Assembly (NCBI GenBank): GCA_033239005.1
Contig: BSQZ01000011.1
Span: 8,559,001-8,623,000 of the forward strand
Length of the DNA stretch: 64,000 nt
DNA from: Lamellibrachia satsuma
Lineage: Eukaryota > Annelida > Polychaeta > Sabellida > Siboglinidae
Direction of reading: 5' to 3'
Every line of letters starts with the position of its first letter. Position 1 is the stretch's first letter. A program made the position numbers and the translations under genes. The notes under the pieces were generated by a model, which ran no database searches, had not been told where the DNA came from, and was given only the letters and a program-made list of their open reading frames with translations. This document shows, piece by piece, positions 10,920-28,336 of this stretch.

Positions 10920-13900
10920 TGGCCAACACTCCGACATAAGGAGTCAAACGGAGATGTGCGCGCAAGGAGCGGTGGCTACTTAGCTTGCTTAAATTGTTGG
11001 GGTTCTACTAATCTTGGTGATGATTGGTTTGCCGCATCGGCTTTATCGAGTGGTTGATATATTCTAGAAGTTCTTGAGTGGTATTTATTTCTTGTAATAA
11101 TATCACCCTGCATCGAGTCACTAATTCACATGCTTCAATGCTGTGGATAGGCATGCTCAAACGCCCCGGTAGGGGCGTGCGTGCCTCTGGCCAAAAAGCA
11201 TCCTTCTTTTCTGATAGTTCCGATGCAGATTTGTGTCGGGGCTAATAAAATAAAAGTTTAAACTGACACGCTACATGTGTATTCCATACCATCTGCATAC
11301 TGTCATCAAGAAACAAAAGTATGCTCCACATTTGTAAGTTCATCGTCGAACTACAACGAATATTGTTGACAACCAACCGCTACATTTGTATATCATGTAA
11401 CGTTAGTTATATACCTATAATAATGACAATATGCATGAAAAACATGTTTATTGCATTTTAAATAAGTTTCCAAACAAGGCTGTGTCCTCGCTGTTCCCTG
11501 AAAGAGAAACGCGAGTGTCTTGCCTACAAAGTGGACGACAGCTGTTTGACGCTTTGTCTCTGTCTATTCAGGGAGACCGCCGCCGACGATCGAGGCAATT
11601 GGAGGCTGACTGTTCAAAAGGACATCAGAAGAGGAAGATAAAAAACGGACTCCGGGGGCATGACTGTCTCAAAAGTTAAGAAAAATAGTTACAAAATAAC
11701 CGCCCTTTTGCGATTACCAGAATTGTGCGTAGTGTTGTGGGAAATGAATTTAGTCAGTTGTGCCTATTGTTTCCCTTAGTGCATCTATACTACCGGTAGA
11801 ATAACCAGTGGCCCAGTAAAGGAAAACAAAAGTCATGGTTTTGTGGCTAGGCACATATAAGAGTGGTTAAAACACAACCATTTTCAACTGCAATTCAGAT
11901 TACCACGCCAGTGGTTTACTAGTTGGAATACCTTGTTGAACACACAGCATCTTAATTTCATGGGTCGAGAAAAATAAAAATATATTTTGTATGCACGTAT
12001 TCCTAGATTTGCCGATAGGATATGGCCATGCTGTTTACGTCTAAACTTAACTTAGCATGTGTTGGATTTGTTTACTGAAATAGTCCTCTTTCTAAAAATA
12101 ATGGCATGATTGTTTGAAATTTAGCGTTGGTTATGTGTATGCCGGCCTCACTTAATACGTCACGCGAGATCTAGGCTGACCGATTTTGGTAGAACTGCGC
12201 ATGCCTTTGTTGGTAGCGCTGGTTAACATGTCAGCCCTCAGTCAACCGGAGAAATGACCGGAAGCTCCCACCATAAGAACATATTCTAAGTAAACCACTG
12301 GCGTAATATTCTTGTTTTTAGTTGCAAACGGTTATATTTATTATATCTATTAGGTGTATAACCAACAAATCAAGACTTTTGTTTCGCTTTAGCTAGTACA
12401 TACAAGCGTTTTAACACTGTGTACCACACCACCTCTGACGTTTTAATGAAGGTCTGCTTCTGGTAAAGATGCGGACATTATTGGTTGTACCACAACAGCT
12501 AAATCTATATTGTGCATGCCACATATGTACAAAGATGGTGCCTTATATGTCTCTCTTTATTATTTTTCAACAGCTAATTATTTATTTCCAGCAGTGTCGT
12601 CATCTAGTCATCCGGAGTGTGGATCCCACGCGTAGACGTTTTTCATGATTCTTCTTCATTGATGTCTTTCCTACATAACTTTTTTAAGTTCGGTAATTGT
12701 TATCCCGAATTCAGCCGCAAGAAGTTTTGGATAGGTTAAGGACGGTCTTATCCCTGGCTTTCACACCACTTCTTTACTTCCGGAACAATGACCTGCGCAT
12801 TGGGCTTGCCTCTGTCTAATTGTCTCTGAGATCTTTGCCTTTTGGTGTTTCCGTGCATAATTATCTATTTGGCATGTGATGTGCATTTCTAGCATATCTG
12901 GAGCTAAAACCAAGAGACGCAGTAATGGATTGTACTATATTTCACCTTTTGTATTAACATAGTATAGGTTGTTATTTGTGGTATGGTCATTGTACAAATT
13001 GCAACATTTGGCAAATCGAATAATAAAACATAGCACGCCACCAAGCATACAGACATGAAGGCCATATCATAAGGACGATTTACCCACAAGGACACGTGTT
13101 AGTTGGTATTAATACAAAGAAGATTAATACAAAAAGATAGCTTAATTACGAACACGCCTACAGTAAAATCAATTGACAAAACACTAGAGATCCCGATGGT
13201 AAGAAGATACCAAGTCGAAGTTGTTCTTTCATATCGGACGATTATGACAAAAAAATATAAGGTGTACGATGTAGCGTTAGTCAAACAATGAAAAAAACAT
13301 GCAGTCAGTGACAAACATACTGCGGTTATTAGACCGAATGCTCCACCCGATAGAAAGGTTTGGTGGTGTTTTTGTGTCTGGAAAAGGAGGTTAGTGATAA
13401 GACGTAAGTTAATTACTATTTACTATGATTTGAAAATTAAAACAGGTCGTAGGGCAAATGGTTTTTCGTGCCGTCACAGAAGTGTTGCAAACTGCGTGAT
13501 CCTGTGAAACTATGGCCTACTTATTAAAATAATCGGCCCATCGATCGTTTCATAAACTGTATAAACATACCGACGTAACACGAAATAGAGTGGATTTCTT
13601 TTTGAAATAAAATTAACAAACCGAAATGCGTTCTACCAACTGATATAAATAATATCAGACACGTGATAAACGTGTAAGTTAATGATAGCTTGTTAAGTGT
13701 ATAAACAGTGTATGTATAAAGTTGATATGTAGACAAAGGCTCAGTCTGAATTGTATGTTCATTCTTGATATCATTCAGATCATCATTTATACGGTAGTGT
13801 TGTCGGGTCAAACCAAGCAAATGAGAAGTCGAGCATTGTGTGATTATCAATTGACTTCAGCTAACACAAACAACGCAATCCTCGCGGCTGGCCACCGTGA

Positions 13901-14410
13901 AAGGTTACTAATTGCAATTATTTACATCACACCAGGCAAAGCAGTAGGTGACGCTTAATGAAGGTTTCTACACAAACACGGAGGTGGCGTATTTGTTGAT
14001 GTTTACCACATAATACCAAATGACACTAATTTCGTATTATTACTTGAGTCCAATGGACCTGACGAACGTCTCTGCTAAACATTGTCTATTGTGCATTACA
14101 AACGGCAGGTGCGTCATTCATTAACCTATACTCCCGTATTACGCCAACATTGGGTGTGGCACTATCTGCAATAACATTATGTTCACAACAACCTCTGCAC
14201 ATATAATAGCTCAGACTATCCCACCGTGCAATTCATGTGCTGTTCATTACGATGCAAATTTTCTCTACTTTTCTAAGAGTATCCGCGTTTTATGATGTCC
14301 GTTTTTAGTTTATATTTGGGAATATTTATTTTTTAAAGCAAAACACTATTCACCATTTATTGCATGGCCGGACATTTTTAGGTAGTAAACATTTTATATA
14401 TCAAATGTCG
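10920..14410. other. gene desert
   Basis: AT-rich sequence with scattered short frames. None shows coding composition, domain motifs or paired splice sites. Confidence 0.35.
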
Positions 14411-18755
<4,345 letters not shown>

Positions 18756-18759
18756 GCGA

Positions 18760-18944
18760 TCAAATCCTCGCCCTCTTCTCCTCCCCGACACGATTCAGGC
18801 GGTCGTCCTCATCGTCCCACTGGCTTGCTAACTCTCCGATTTGTTGGAGCACGGCGCTCGCCGGCACGCCTGCGGCCCTACCGGCGGGCTCGCGCAACTG
18901 TATCTCTTGTAGTATGTCCTTCAGACTCTTGCCATAGCCGCCAT
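18760..18944 (-). CDS. candidate exon, unknown acidic/helical protein
   Basis: A good acceptor (GATTGCAG) precedes base 18944. The frame reads GGYGKSLKDILQEIQLREP, then an Ala/Gly/Pro-rich patch, then LQQIGELASQWDDEDDRLNR, and meets a TGA at 18760-18762. The block is markedly GC-rich against its surroundings and amphipathic, so it looks coding. It is either a terminal exon ending at that TGA, or it uses a donor inside (the only in-block GT near the end, at the NR codons, is weak but would match the phase of the exon at 7510-7630). Family not recognised. Confidence 0.45.
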
Positions 18945-18959
18945 CTGCAATCCAAGTTC

Positions 18960-21900
18960 ACGGTAACCCAGCGTCATGTTTCGCATTAAGATGAGGGTTT
19001 AAATGTACAAAGTCTGATAATTTTTATCGTAAATAATTTGATATATTATAGTATGAACTATCTACCCTAAATTTTCTAATATATACTTTATAGCGTTGTT
19101 TGTTTAATTTGAATTGTTCTGGAGAATAGCATGTCTACATTGCATGCGGAAGCAAGGTTCGCCGTTTCCGCTGACAAACATTGGTTTTTGCCGCCCAATT
19201 GGGAGAAACCGGAAAAACACGTTTTCTCAAGTAAACGCTTGCAAATTGATAATACAATTGTCTAATACGGAAAGAAAGAACCACAACATATAAAAATGTA
19301 ATTTAAAAAAGGTAGTCAAGGAAAGGGTTATGCATTTCTATGCTGATGTGTTCTTCACACCAGCGCAGGGCAGAGCGGTTATCAAGGGACATAGACGGGG
19401 CTCCGGTAGGTGTCAGTAACAATTAGGAAGACAACAAGAACATTGCGTGAACAGGTATCAATGATATTGACGAGGACTTCATTGGACTAAGTTAGGACAG
19501 CGGATATGTGTCGGTAACAATTGGGAGACATCAAGACGCTAAGCAATATTTTTTATAGAATAATCTTGGAGTTAACCATAGAACCAAGTGGAGCTGTTCA
19601 CGAGCCTGTTGATTGAATCGTGAGCTAGACAGAAAGCCCCCGAATCAGTATACTGATATTGATATACAAATACACAAATTCTAATGTTTACTAAATACTG
19701 TACTTATTGTGCCAAGTCGAGTGATGAAAGTTCATATTACATTTATACGTTTCTGCCAGCGTCCGGGCAGAAATAGATTTTTGCCGGCAGAAACTCAATT
19801 GACCTTATGATGAAGTGAACGTAATTGTACGAATGTCAATGATATGCCCATCACGTATAAAGGGGAGACCGGGGCTAGTTGTATGCAGGGACATGTTGTT
19901 ACATAGTCGTTTTACGAAAACATGGCACACACATCAAGTCGCCATCGACAGTAGTTAGTCGGGAGGGAGCAGCGCACCAACTGTCCAAACATCGAGAGTT
20001 ACAAAGTTGAAATTATGCCCACATAATATCATCTCATGCAGCCACTTTTTATGTTTCGTGAATAAAACTTGAAACATGTCTACTCTATTGTAAAGGGGGT
20101 TATACCAAGTAGAAGTAAACTGAAATTCAGGACTTGTTATCGTCCACGTGCGTTCAACTGCAAAAAAAATGTGTTTGGGGCAAGTTGTTACAATTGTATT
20201 GGGGCAAGTTGTTACACCTGTAACAACGCTCGGTCTGCTTGCACCGATGGGTCAGTCAGCGAGTTGTGTGCTGATAATGATTAAAAAACCAAAATTTATT
20301 TAACCACGACGTGTGAACGCCATGTTTCACACGTGAAGCCTAGCTGTCCAAGTCTTTGATGCCAGGTCTGTCTGATAATATAAATCAGAATATTTAAGTT
20401 AACTGGAACTGATCTACACATGGATCTATTCTTTGCATATAAGGCAATATGTCTATGTTCATTTTATCATAATAAACCAGGTCATTTCGAATGTTCAGCT
20501 TACGAAATAATTAAGTAATAATCAATATATGTATTAATTACCTACGTATTTAGGTGACAATTGTTTTGTTTAGACATAGCCAGCTCATGCATATGACGAG
20601 AACATAGCAATAACTTTATTATATGTTTCTGTGTTGTGCACCAGCCACAATTAAATGTGCCCATTTTTTTGTAAAAAAAATCGCCATTTTGAATGGAAGA
20701 ACTTAACGTCAACAATATAGATTTTGTAACATACAAAAAAAACACCATGCGGAAATAAGTAAAAGCAATATGTAATATACTATTGAAAAAAAACACAGAA
20801 ATCATATTTGAAGTAATGTGTATTTTACATGTAATAGTCTTACATTCGTCATGTCGGTTTCTTCAGCCAATTTAATGATTAATAATGTGTTTGTCATCAC
20901 GAAGTCATCGCCCGTGACAACAAGGCGATTTGTCAAAGTCGTTCCACAAAGGCAAGCACGCGAAGTGTCGCAATGCAGGTGGACGTGAAGCAACAGGGAG
21001 AAAACATTTGCTAGCCACAAATTATCTTTACAATGTTTCCCTTTTCGCAAAAAAGAGGAATTTTATGTGTAAAAAACTTCAGACGACTTACAACATCTAA
21101 ATGCACAAGATGGATGGTGAACAGAACAATGCCAATGTATAAATAATACACATGATTTCGAGTGTCCTTTTTAGCATATCTGCTACACTGAGTGGTCACT
21201 GGCAAAATCAGGTACTAAATAGGTTTCTTTGATTTTTACATAACAGTAATAATATTGCCAACACCAATCATGTCAACGAACGCGTAGTGGTTAATAGCAA
21301 TGTATTCTATCCATGAACGCTAAGATAAGATTATAAAACAGTTTTTAAAGTATGAAACAATCAGTAAATTTAGTCAATAACTTAGTTGTTCAAACTGCGA
21401 GATTCGTCATATTTGAATATGAGTCATTTCATAATTAACTAAAACTCCTGCATTTCCTAGCTGAACGTGGTTATCAATCTTATGAACCAATACGTAAGGT
21501 AATATTATTAAATATAACATTAAGAAAATAAATACAATGTTACCGGTTGAAAGTAACGTCCCAAAAGGAAGTCGTATGCTAAAAAAACCATAGCAGGTAA
21601 AATTATCTAATACTAATAAAATAACGATTTGTCCATATTTGTCATTAATAGATCTGATTAGAAAAAAATTAAACGGTTAAAGAGGTAATTGTGTTTGCCT
21701 TTAACCAGCACACGAATAGAGCCAGGCTTGACATTCCAGGAATCCAGCTCAGGTCTCGAATCTACATCTGGTATCGTGGAACAAATTTCAGTCGCATTAT
21801 TTTGATAAATAGATGCACGGCTACTTCAAGACTAGAATATGTAGTATGAAGACGACGTCGTTCGATATCTGGCGGAAATTGCTGAAGTATACACATTGTC

Positions 21901-23280
21901 AATGCCGCCACGATTTAAGTGGACTGGCTAACCGCGCTTACCACACTCACTCAATATTTATCAAGAACCTCTCTCCCGCGGAGGCGACAATACCAACTTC
22001 ATATCCGGTCTCTGCTAAGGACTTCTTCGTTGCTGATGAATCCCTTCCATTTGATGTTTAGAAGTCTGTACAAGCATCTGGTCTGGAAGCCTGTTAATGT
22101 ATGTTCAATGCATCTACGAAACGTTGTAATTCAGTGCTACATCGTGCACGAATTGCTACCCATAAAAGTTACCTCCTGTTTTCGCGGTGCTAACGCACAT
22201 TAAGCGAGCCAAACAAGTTACACTATTTTACATTTGTTTGCAAACCGGAATAAAAAAAAACATCAAACGTCGAAGGCTATCAAACATATAAGACGCGTTG
22301 ACAAGAGGAAGACGAGTTGTAGAAATGTTGACCTGCGTAACATCAAACACCGATGTCGAGACGAGCTCGAATACCAGCACATTATGACGGTAAATACCAG
22401 CACATTATGACGGTAAATGGGGTTGATATTGTAACTGAAAACTACCAGAGGGTCCCTTCATAATCAATTAAACATTAACGCTCTACTCAAATAACAATTT
22501 CAGGATCAACAATAAATAAATGATAACTATGAATCACCACTGTATGCCAAACAGAAGTAACCTGGAGTAGCAGAATAATTTATTATGTGGTTTGCGCTTA
22601 CCCGACCGACCCTGTTATGTGTAGCTGACCATTTATGTAGGCATGCTGATGTACATGTATTATGTGATGCATATCGGAATACACTAAAATCATGACAATA
22701 TTCCAAGTAGACCGCTATGCATGATCGAGTTGGTGTGGCAATGAACTACGTTACTCTAAAACAAAATTACCAAGAACATACTAAGATACCTACCTGCCCA
22801 AAAATATCCCCCACAGGAAAAACATAAAAGAAGAAAACCTTTCCTACCTACCTACCTACCTACCCTAAAATTTAGAGCATGTAACATGAAACGCATATAT
22901 TATTCTGGTATGCCTAGATATAAAGTGAAGTTGCTTTAAATTCATAGTTAAAGCCACATTTAAATTCGACGCATCTTGCGAGAGTAAAAAAGTCGGTTTA
23001 TTTATGCTATGCCTATACGGAGAAATTATTAAATATTTAGCAATATGTAAGCCGCATAGCCCAGGCATGTTGCTGGTGTGGAATTGTTGTGGAATTGTTT
23101 TTGCTAGACTCAAACTTCATAAATAACTGGGTAGGATGATATGCTAGATCAAACCAGTGGCAACTAATTGAATAAACCGCATTTATGTGCATCGATAATC
23201 TAATCTAGACTGTAGTGGTATGTATGGCAAGTCGAATGTATACCTCTCCGGGTAGCAGCGTTAATGAGGCACTGATTGGT
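18960..23280. other. no supported gene
   Basis: Mostly AT-rich. A 25-bp duplication (TACCAGCACATTATGACGG) lies at about 22370-22418, and a CTAC run at 22846-22864. Plus-strand frames at 21813-22203 lack recognisable motifs. Confidence 0.3.
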
Positions 23281-23299
23281 TGTGTCACAATTACGACAA

Positions 23300-23800
23300 G
23301 CAGCGGAATTAACACGATTTAACAAGAATTAACAAGATTTAACAAGATTGCCACCAGACAACAACCAGATGACAAGAGTACAAAGAAGCCACTGATAATT
23401 GACAATTATTCTTCATCAATGTGTAGCCCGCCCTTCTGTCGATATTTGTCGATTTTGTTTTTAAACATATTCACGTTGCTAGCAGTTACACAGTCTGTAG
23501 ATAATTTGTTCCATTCATTTATTGTCTTCTACGAGAATGAGCACTTTCTTATATATAATCAACACCGTTCTCTCACTAACGTTACTTCGTGTTCTCTAGG
23601 TCTTCTGTCAATATGCTCATACCCATTCAATATCTTAAGCACTTCAATTTGGTCCCCTCTTAACGTCCTTACCTCAAGGGTTATCAAACCACATTCTTTT
23701 AGACGCATGTCAGTTCTTTCAGATATGGAATCAGTTTAGTTGCTCTTCTCTATATAGTTTTTACGATATGGTTTCCAAGCTTGTATACAGTATTCTAAAT
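23300..23800 (-). mobile_element. CR1-like LINE 3' end, 5'-truncated
   Basis: Reverse complement reads RLKECGLITLEVRTLRGDQI and LKILNGYEHIDRR, then a damaged stretch, then a segment matching NEWNKLSTDCVTAS. This is the same C-terminal tail as in the LINE at 51.6-52.8 kb. Its 3' end is an array of the 10-mer AAATCTTGTT (minus strand, 23304-23351) after TGGC. The copy has stops and small deletions and lacks the RT catalytic core. Confidence 0.85.
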
Positions 23801-24363
23801 TATGTCTAACTGTTGCTTTATACAGAGGTATAATTTGGTCTTTTTCCTTGTGTGTTATATTTATCAAATTCAAACGAAGAATTCCATTACCGTTTTAAAC
23901 TGCGGAACTGATAGACACGCAGGTAATGTTGACTGCAACGTAAACAGTGCCGGATCAGAACTACCGTTTTCCTTCGTTGTTCCGAACTGTCAATAAGATG
24001 CACCATCGAAGGTTTTGACTACACCGACATTAGATCACAAATCGCCTATCTAAAGGGGATATTGCGTTGTCTCACATCAAAATGACATGGACAATTATAT
24101 AATGAACACGCTTAGCAACAGAAGCCGATTCGGTGTTCTTGTTAGCAGTTTCTGACAAAGCAAAACTTATATTAAAAAGCCCTATAAACTACATGCAAAA
24201 ATGTACTGAAAAGTTTTGAGTGGCAACTGTATCTAAATATTGCAATCTTCGACAGTCAGCAATTAGAGGTAATTACGAATGCACTGACAAGCAAAATGCT
24301 TTATATTTTGCTTTTTTCTTCAATTGTAATCTACAGAAATAAAGCACGGCAATAGATACATAC

Positions 24364-24563
24364 TTCGTTTTCCGTAGAAGTTGGCGTGTGACGTCGTCAG
24401 GAGTACACTGCACATAACGGCCACTAGAAGTGCCGTCTTTACTGTCGACTTCATGACTGTCTCCATTGTCGTCTGCTTCCAGCGGCTTGGCGGTTCTGAG
24501 GCGTTGTGCTACGCGCGTTGCTTTGTCTTGGAGCAATGCGTCTGTGGCGAGGGTCGACCCCAC
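24364..24563 (-). CDS. candidate exon, unknown protein
   Basis: The minus strand is open from an acceptor-like TATAAG before 24563 to a GTATGT donor after 24364. It encodes STLATDALLQDKATRVAQRL, an acidic linker (EADDNGDSHEVDSKDG), and VQCTPDDVTRQLLRKT. Composition is GC-rich relative to the flanks. The end phase (2) does not fit the start phase of the exon at 18760-18944, so if both belong to one gene an exon between them is unaccounted for. No family recognised. Confidence 0.4.
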
Positions 24564-24919
24564 CTTATAGGTGGCGACCAGCGTGGGCGATGGCGCTTAA
24601 TCGTTTTGCGCCGGGCATACATTAATCCGCCCGTCCGTCGTCGTCATCGATACAGAAACATCCGGTTGGATCGCGTCTTCAGGGTGCTCTGATGACGTTA
24701 CACGAGGCTGGCGCTCACGACTTTGTGCGCGTTGACCAAATGTCCCCTGCTTAAACACGCGGAAACTAATGGCTTAATTAACTGGATGCGTCCGTATAAT
24801 GAAGTATGTAATCTGGGGCCACGTCATCGAGCAGGAACCAATCGAGAGGTCGGCTGATCCCCGTGTTTTACACGCGGTCGTCTCCCAGAGGTGTTTGTAG
24901 TGGAAAAGTTAAAGGAACA

Positions 24920-25015
24920 CACACACGCTACGTAAGAATAAACACACCCACGCACACACACACACACGTACGCACTCACGCATGCACGCACGCACGCACG
25001 CACGCACGTACAGTC
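24920..25015. repeat. CA and CGCA microsatellite
   Basis: ACAC and GCAC runs. The apparent poly-cysteine frame on the minus strand is a repeat artefact. Confidence 0.9.
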
Positions 25016-25449
25016 CAGTAACTGCATCATTCATCCCAGTTCACTTTTATCGGCAGGTTAGCATAAACTCGTATGTGCGTATTGGTTTAGGAAGTGGCCT
25101 TATGCACCAACTAGGATAAGGAGAGGATGCGTAGGTCCTATCAGTTAGATATATATTGTTGGAAATGGCCACGCTATGGTGGACATGACAACAAACATTA
25201 ATAGATATCATATTGACGACAACATCATCTTTTTTTTATAAATGTGCTAACAGAACTTGTGATATTATGTTTTTATATGTTTGTTGGCCATTCTCGCGAA
25301 AAGTGTCAAGACATGGAAAAGAGTATCGGTAAAAATAAAAGTAAATTTGCATGGTTTTTTAAACTAGTATCAAGGACACGAATGCACACATCAAAGCGAG
25401 AACTGAAAAACGAGTACAGAAATAAAGAGTTTCATAAACATTCATTACA

Positions 25450-27021
25450 TCTACGTAATAAAGTAGTTAGTGACTCTGTACGTCTGTCTGTCTGTATGGA
25501 GCTGATATTTTGTAGGCGTGCCCGGGGGCCCATGGTGCCCCGTTGTACTTGATGTTTGTGGTGCGAAGATGTTATTGCCATTGGCATTGCAGTACCAACA
25601 CTTGACTGGGTAGTGCCAGGAGTCACAAGGTAGTGCAAGGAGTCACAAGGTAGTGCAAGGAGTCACAAGGTAGTGCAAGGAGTCACAAGGTAGTGTAAGG
25701 AGTCACAAGGTAGTGCAAGGAGTCACAAGGTAGTGCCAGGAGTCACAAGGTAGTGCAAGGAGTCACAAGGTAGTGCAAGGAGTCACAAGGTAGTGCAAGG
25801 AGTCACAAGGTAGTGCAAGGAGTCACAAGGTAGTGTAAGGAGTCACAAGGTAGTGCAAGGAGTCACAAGGTAGTGTAAGGAGTCACAAGGTAGTGCAAGG
25901 AGTCACAAGGTAGTGCCAGGAGTCACAAGGTAGTGCAAGGAGTCACAAGGTAGTGCCAGGAGTCACAAGGTAGTGCAAGGAGCCACAAGGTAGTGCAAGG
26001 AGTCACAAGGTAGTGCCAGGAGTCACAAGGTAGTGCAAGGAGTCACAAGGTAGTGCCAGGAGTCACAAGGTAGTGCCAGGAGTCACAAGGTAGTGCCAGG
26101 AGTCACAAGGTAATGCAAGGAGTCACAAGGTAGTGCCATGAGTCACAAGGTAGTGCCAGGAGTCACAAGGTAGTGCAAGGAGTCACAAGGTAGTACCAGG
26201 AGTCGCAAGGTAGTGCCATGAGTCAAAAGGTAGTGCAAGAGTCACAAGGTAGTGCCAGGAGTCACAATGTAGTGCAAGGAGCCACAAGGTAGTGCAAGGA
26301 GTCACAAGGTAGTGCCAGGAGTCACAAGGTAGTGCAAGGAGCCACAAGGTAGTGCAAGGAGTCACAAGGTAGTGTAAGGAGTCACAAGGCAGTGCAAGGA
26401 GTCACAAGGTAGTGCAAGGAGTCACAAGGTAGTGCCAGGAGTCACAAGGTAGTGCCAGGAGTCACAAGGTAGTGCAAGGAGTCACAAGGTAGTACCAGGA
26501 GTCACAAGGTAGTGCCAGGAGTCACAAGGTAGTGCAAGGAGTCACAAGGTAGTGCCAGGAGTCACAAGGTAGTGCAAGGAGTCACAAGGTAGTGCAAGGA
26601 GTCACAAGATAGTGCCAGGAGTCACGAGGTAGTGCAAGGAGTCACGAGGTAGTGCAAGGAGTCACGAGGTAGTGCCAGGAGTCACAAGGCAGTGCAAGGA
26701 ATCACAAGGTAGTGCAAGGAGTCACAAGGTAGTGCCAGTAGTCACAAGGCAGTGCAAGGAGTCACAAGGCAGTGCAAGGAGTTACAAGGTAGTGCCAGGA
26801 GTCACAAGGTAGTGCCAGGAGTCACAAGGTAGTGCAAGGAGTCATAAGGTAGTGAAAGGAGTCACAAGGTAGTGCCAGGAGTCACAAGGTTGTGCAAGGA
26901 GTCACAAGGTAGTGCAAGGAGTCACAAGGTAGTGCCAGGAGTCACAAGGCAGTGCTAGGAGTTATAAGCTCTTGCAGTGGCTGCCTTTTTTGTCGCTTGC
27001 AACGCCGGACAACTCGGCTAG
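25450..27021 (+). mobile_element. non-autonomous Helitron-like element 1, carrying a 20-bp minisatellite
   Basis: It begins TCTACGTAATAAAGTAGT after an A, and ends with a GC-rich segment GCAACGCCGGACAACTCGG plus CTAG before a T. TC start, CTAG end and insertion between A and T are the hallmarks of Helitrons. The start and end match element 2 at 27024-27401, and so does an internal segment (GCGAAGATGTTATTGCCATT versus GCGAAGATGTCATTGCTACT). No Rep or helicase coding is present. Most of its length is the minisatellite at 25610-26965. Confidence 0.75.
25610..26965. repeat. 20-bp minisatellite, about 67 copies
   Basis: Consensus unit AGTCACAAGGTAGTGCAAGG. The commonest variant has C in place of A in the last AAGG (GTGCCAGG), and TAAGG and GAGGT forms occur. 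The register shifts by one base near 26235 after a single deletion. Repeats abut directly with no spacers. Confidence 0.98.
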
Positions 27022-27023
27022 TA

Positions 27024-27401
27024 TCTCTATAATAAAGTAGTTTGTGACTATGTATGTATTTATGTGTGCATGTGTGTATATATGTATGTATGTATGTATG
27101 TATGCATGTATGTATGTATTAGTTATGCAATGACATAAGGAAGCTAATGCCAGAAATGAAATTGGAATTTGCTTCATTTAGCCATGGCAGGACAGCGTAG
27201 TCACGTGCAATTGTTAGCAATGCCATGCCCGTGTCAACCATTGTTACGTAGGCTACGTCAAAAGTCAACGGAACGCTTCTTGAAACCGTTGTACGTGATT
27301 TTTGTAACGCGAAGATGTCATTGCTACTGCATTGTCAAAACTTGACAAGGTGTCATACGCTATTGCCTTTTCTCCCGTGCAACGCCGGGCAACTGGGCTA
27401 G
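27024..27401 (+). mobile_element. non-autonomous Helitron-like element 2, compact copy
   Basis: Starts TCTCTATAATAAAGTAGT after an A at 27023 and ends CCCGTGCAACGCCGGGCAAC, then CTAG at 27398-27401, followed by T. The CCCG/CGGG stem before CTAG is a plausible 3' hairpin. It begins two bases after element 1 ends, in the same orientation. A GTAT run at about 27070-27120 sits near the 5' end. No coding capacity. Confidence 0.78.
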
Positions 27402-28286
27402 TACACTGTATTACTGTATGCATATAATCAATAAATTGTACAACTTTTAAAAAAGTGTATCTGTACTATCATTGTATAATTATTGTAGTGGTGGAAATAA
27501 ATTCAATTCAATTAAAACAAATATTTAATAGCAATTAATATGTTTAATGTTGGAAGCCCATAGGTGGAATAAAATTAGATAACGGTAACGACATTTCAAC
27601 ATCAAAAGCAGCTACTGCTTCTACTCAGAAATACATTATTAAAATGCTTAATGAAATGGCCCTGGCCACGAGATGTATGGTAATTAGTTATTAGCCAAAA
27701 TTAGGTGTGGTTTCAATTGTTAATCGTGCTAACTTGTATTTGGTGTATAAATATTGCATCCTTTCGCAAGGACATTTGAGTTAATTTTCCTGTGTGCATG
27801 TATACCGTAATGTTTAGTATGCGTAAGCAAACAAACTTTTGTTTTAGCTAAATCTGGTTCATATACATACATTTCATATGAAACTACGGTGTGGGGGTGA
27901 TTATAATTTGTGTTACCGCAACGTCAGTAATCGAGGTTTTAATAAAAAAAAACTGTTGCTGCTTTTAAATTATATTTCATGTTCTATGCATGTGTGTTTT
28001 ACGGTTATATGACATATATTTAATGAACAAAAACTTCATAATTCAATGATTGAAGAAAAAATTGATCTGACCATGAGTAGCATTTTGCCAAGTCTAGTTC
28101 ATGTAAGTTACGAGGGAATAAATGTGTATCCTGTATATGTAGCACTACCTGCACCATCCACGCCAGTGTTATATGGATCAAGTCCAAGTATGCAAGAACC
28201 AAAATGTCACAAGTAGATATCAATATATTATGTATGTGTGCGTGCGTGCGTCCGTGTGCGTATGTGTGTGCGTATGTGTGTGCGTG

Positions 28287-28336
<50 letters not shown>

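Noticed and set aside
25610..26965. CRISPR-like regular repeats
   Set aside because: Units abut with no spacers, and the host is a eukaryote. It is a minisatellite.
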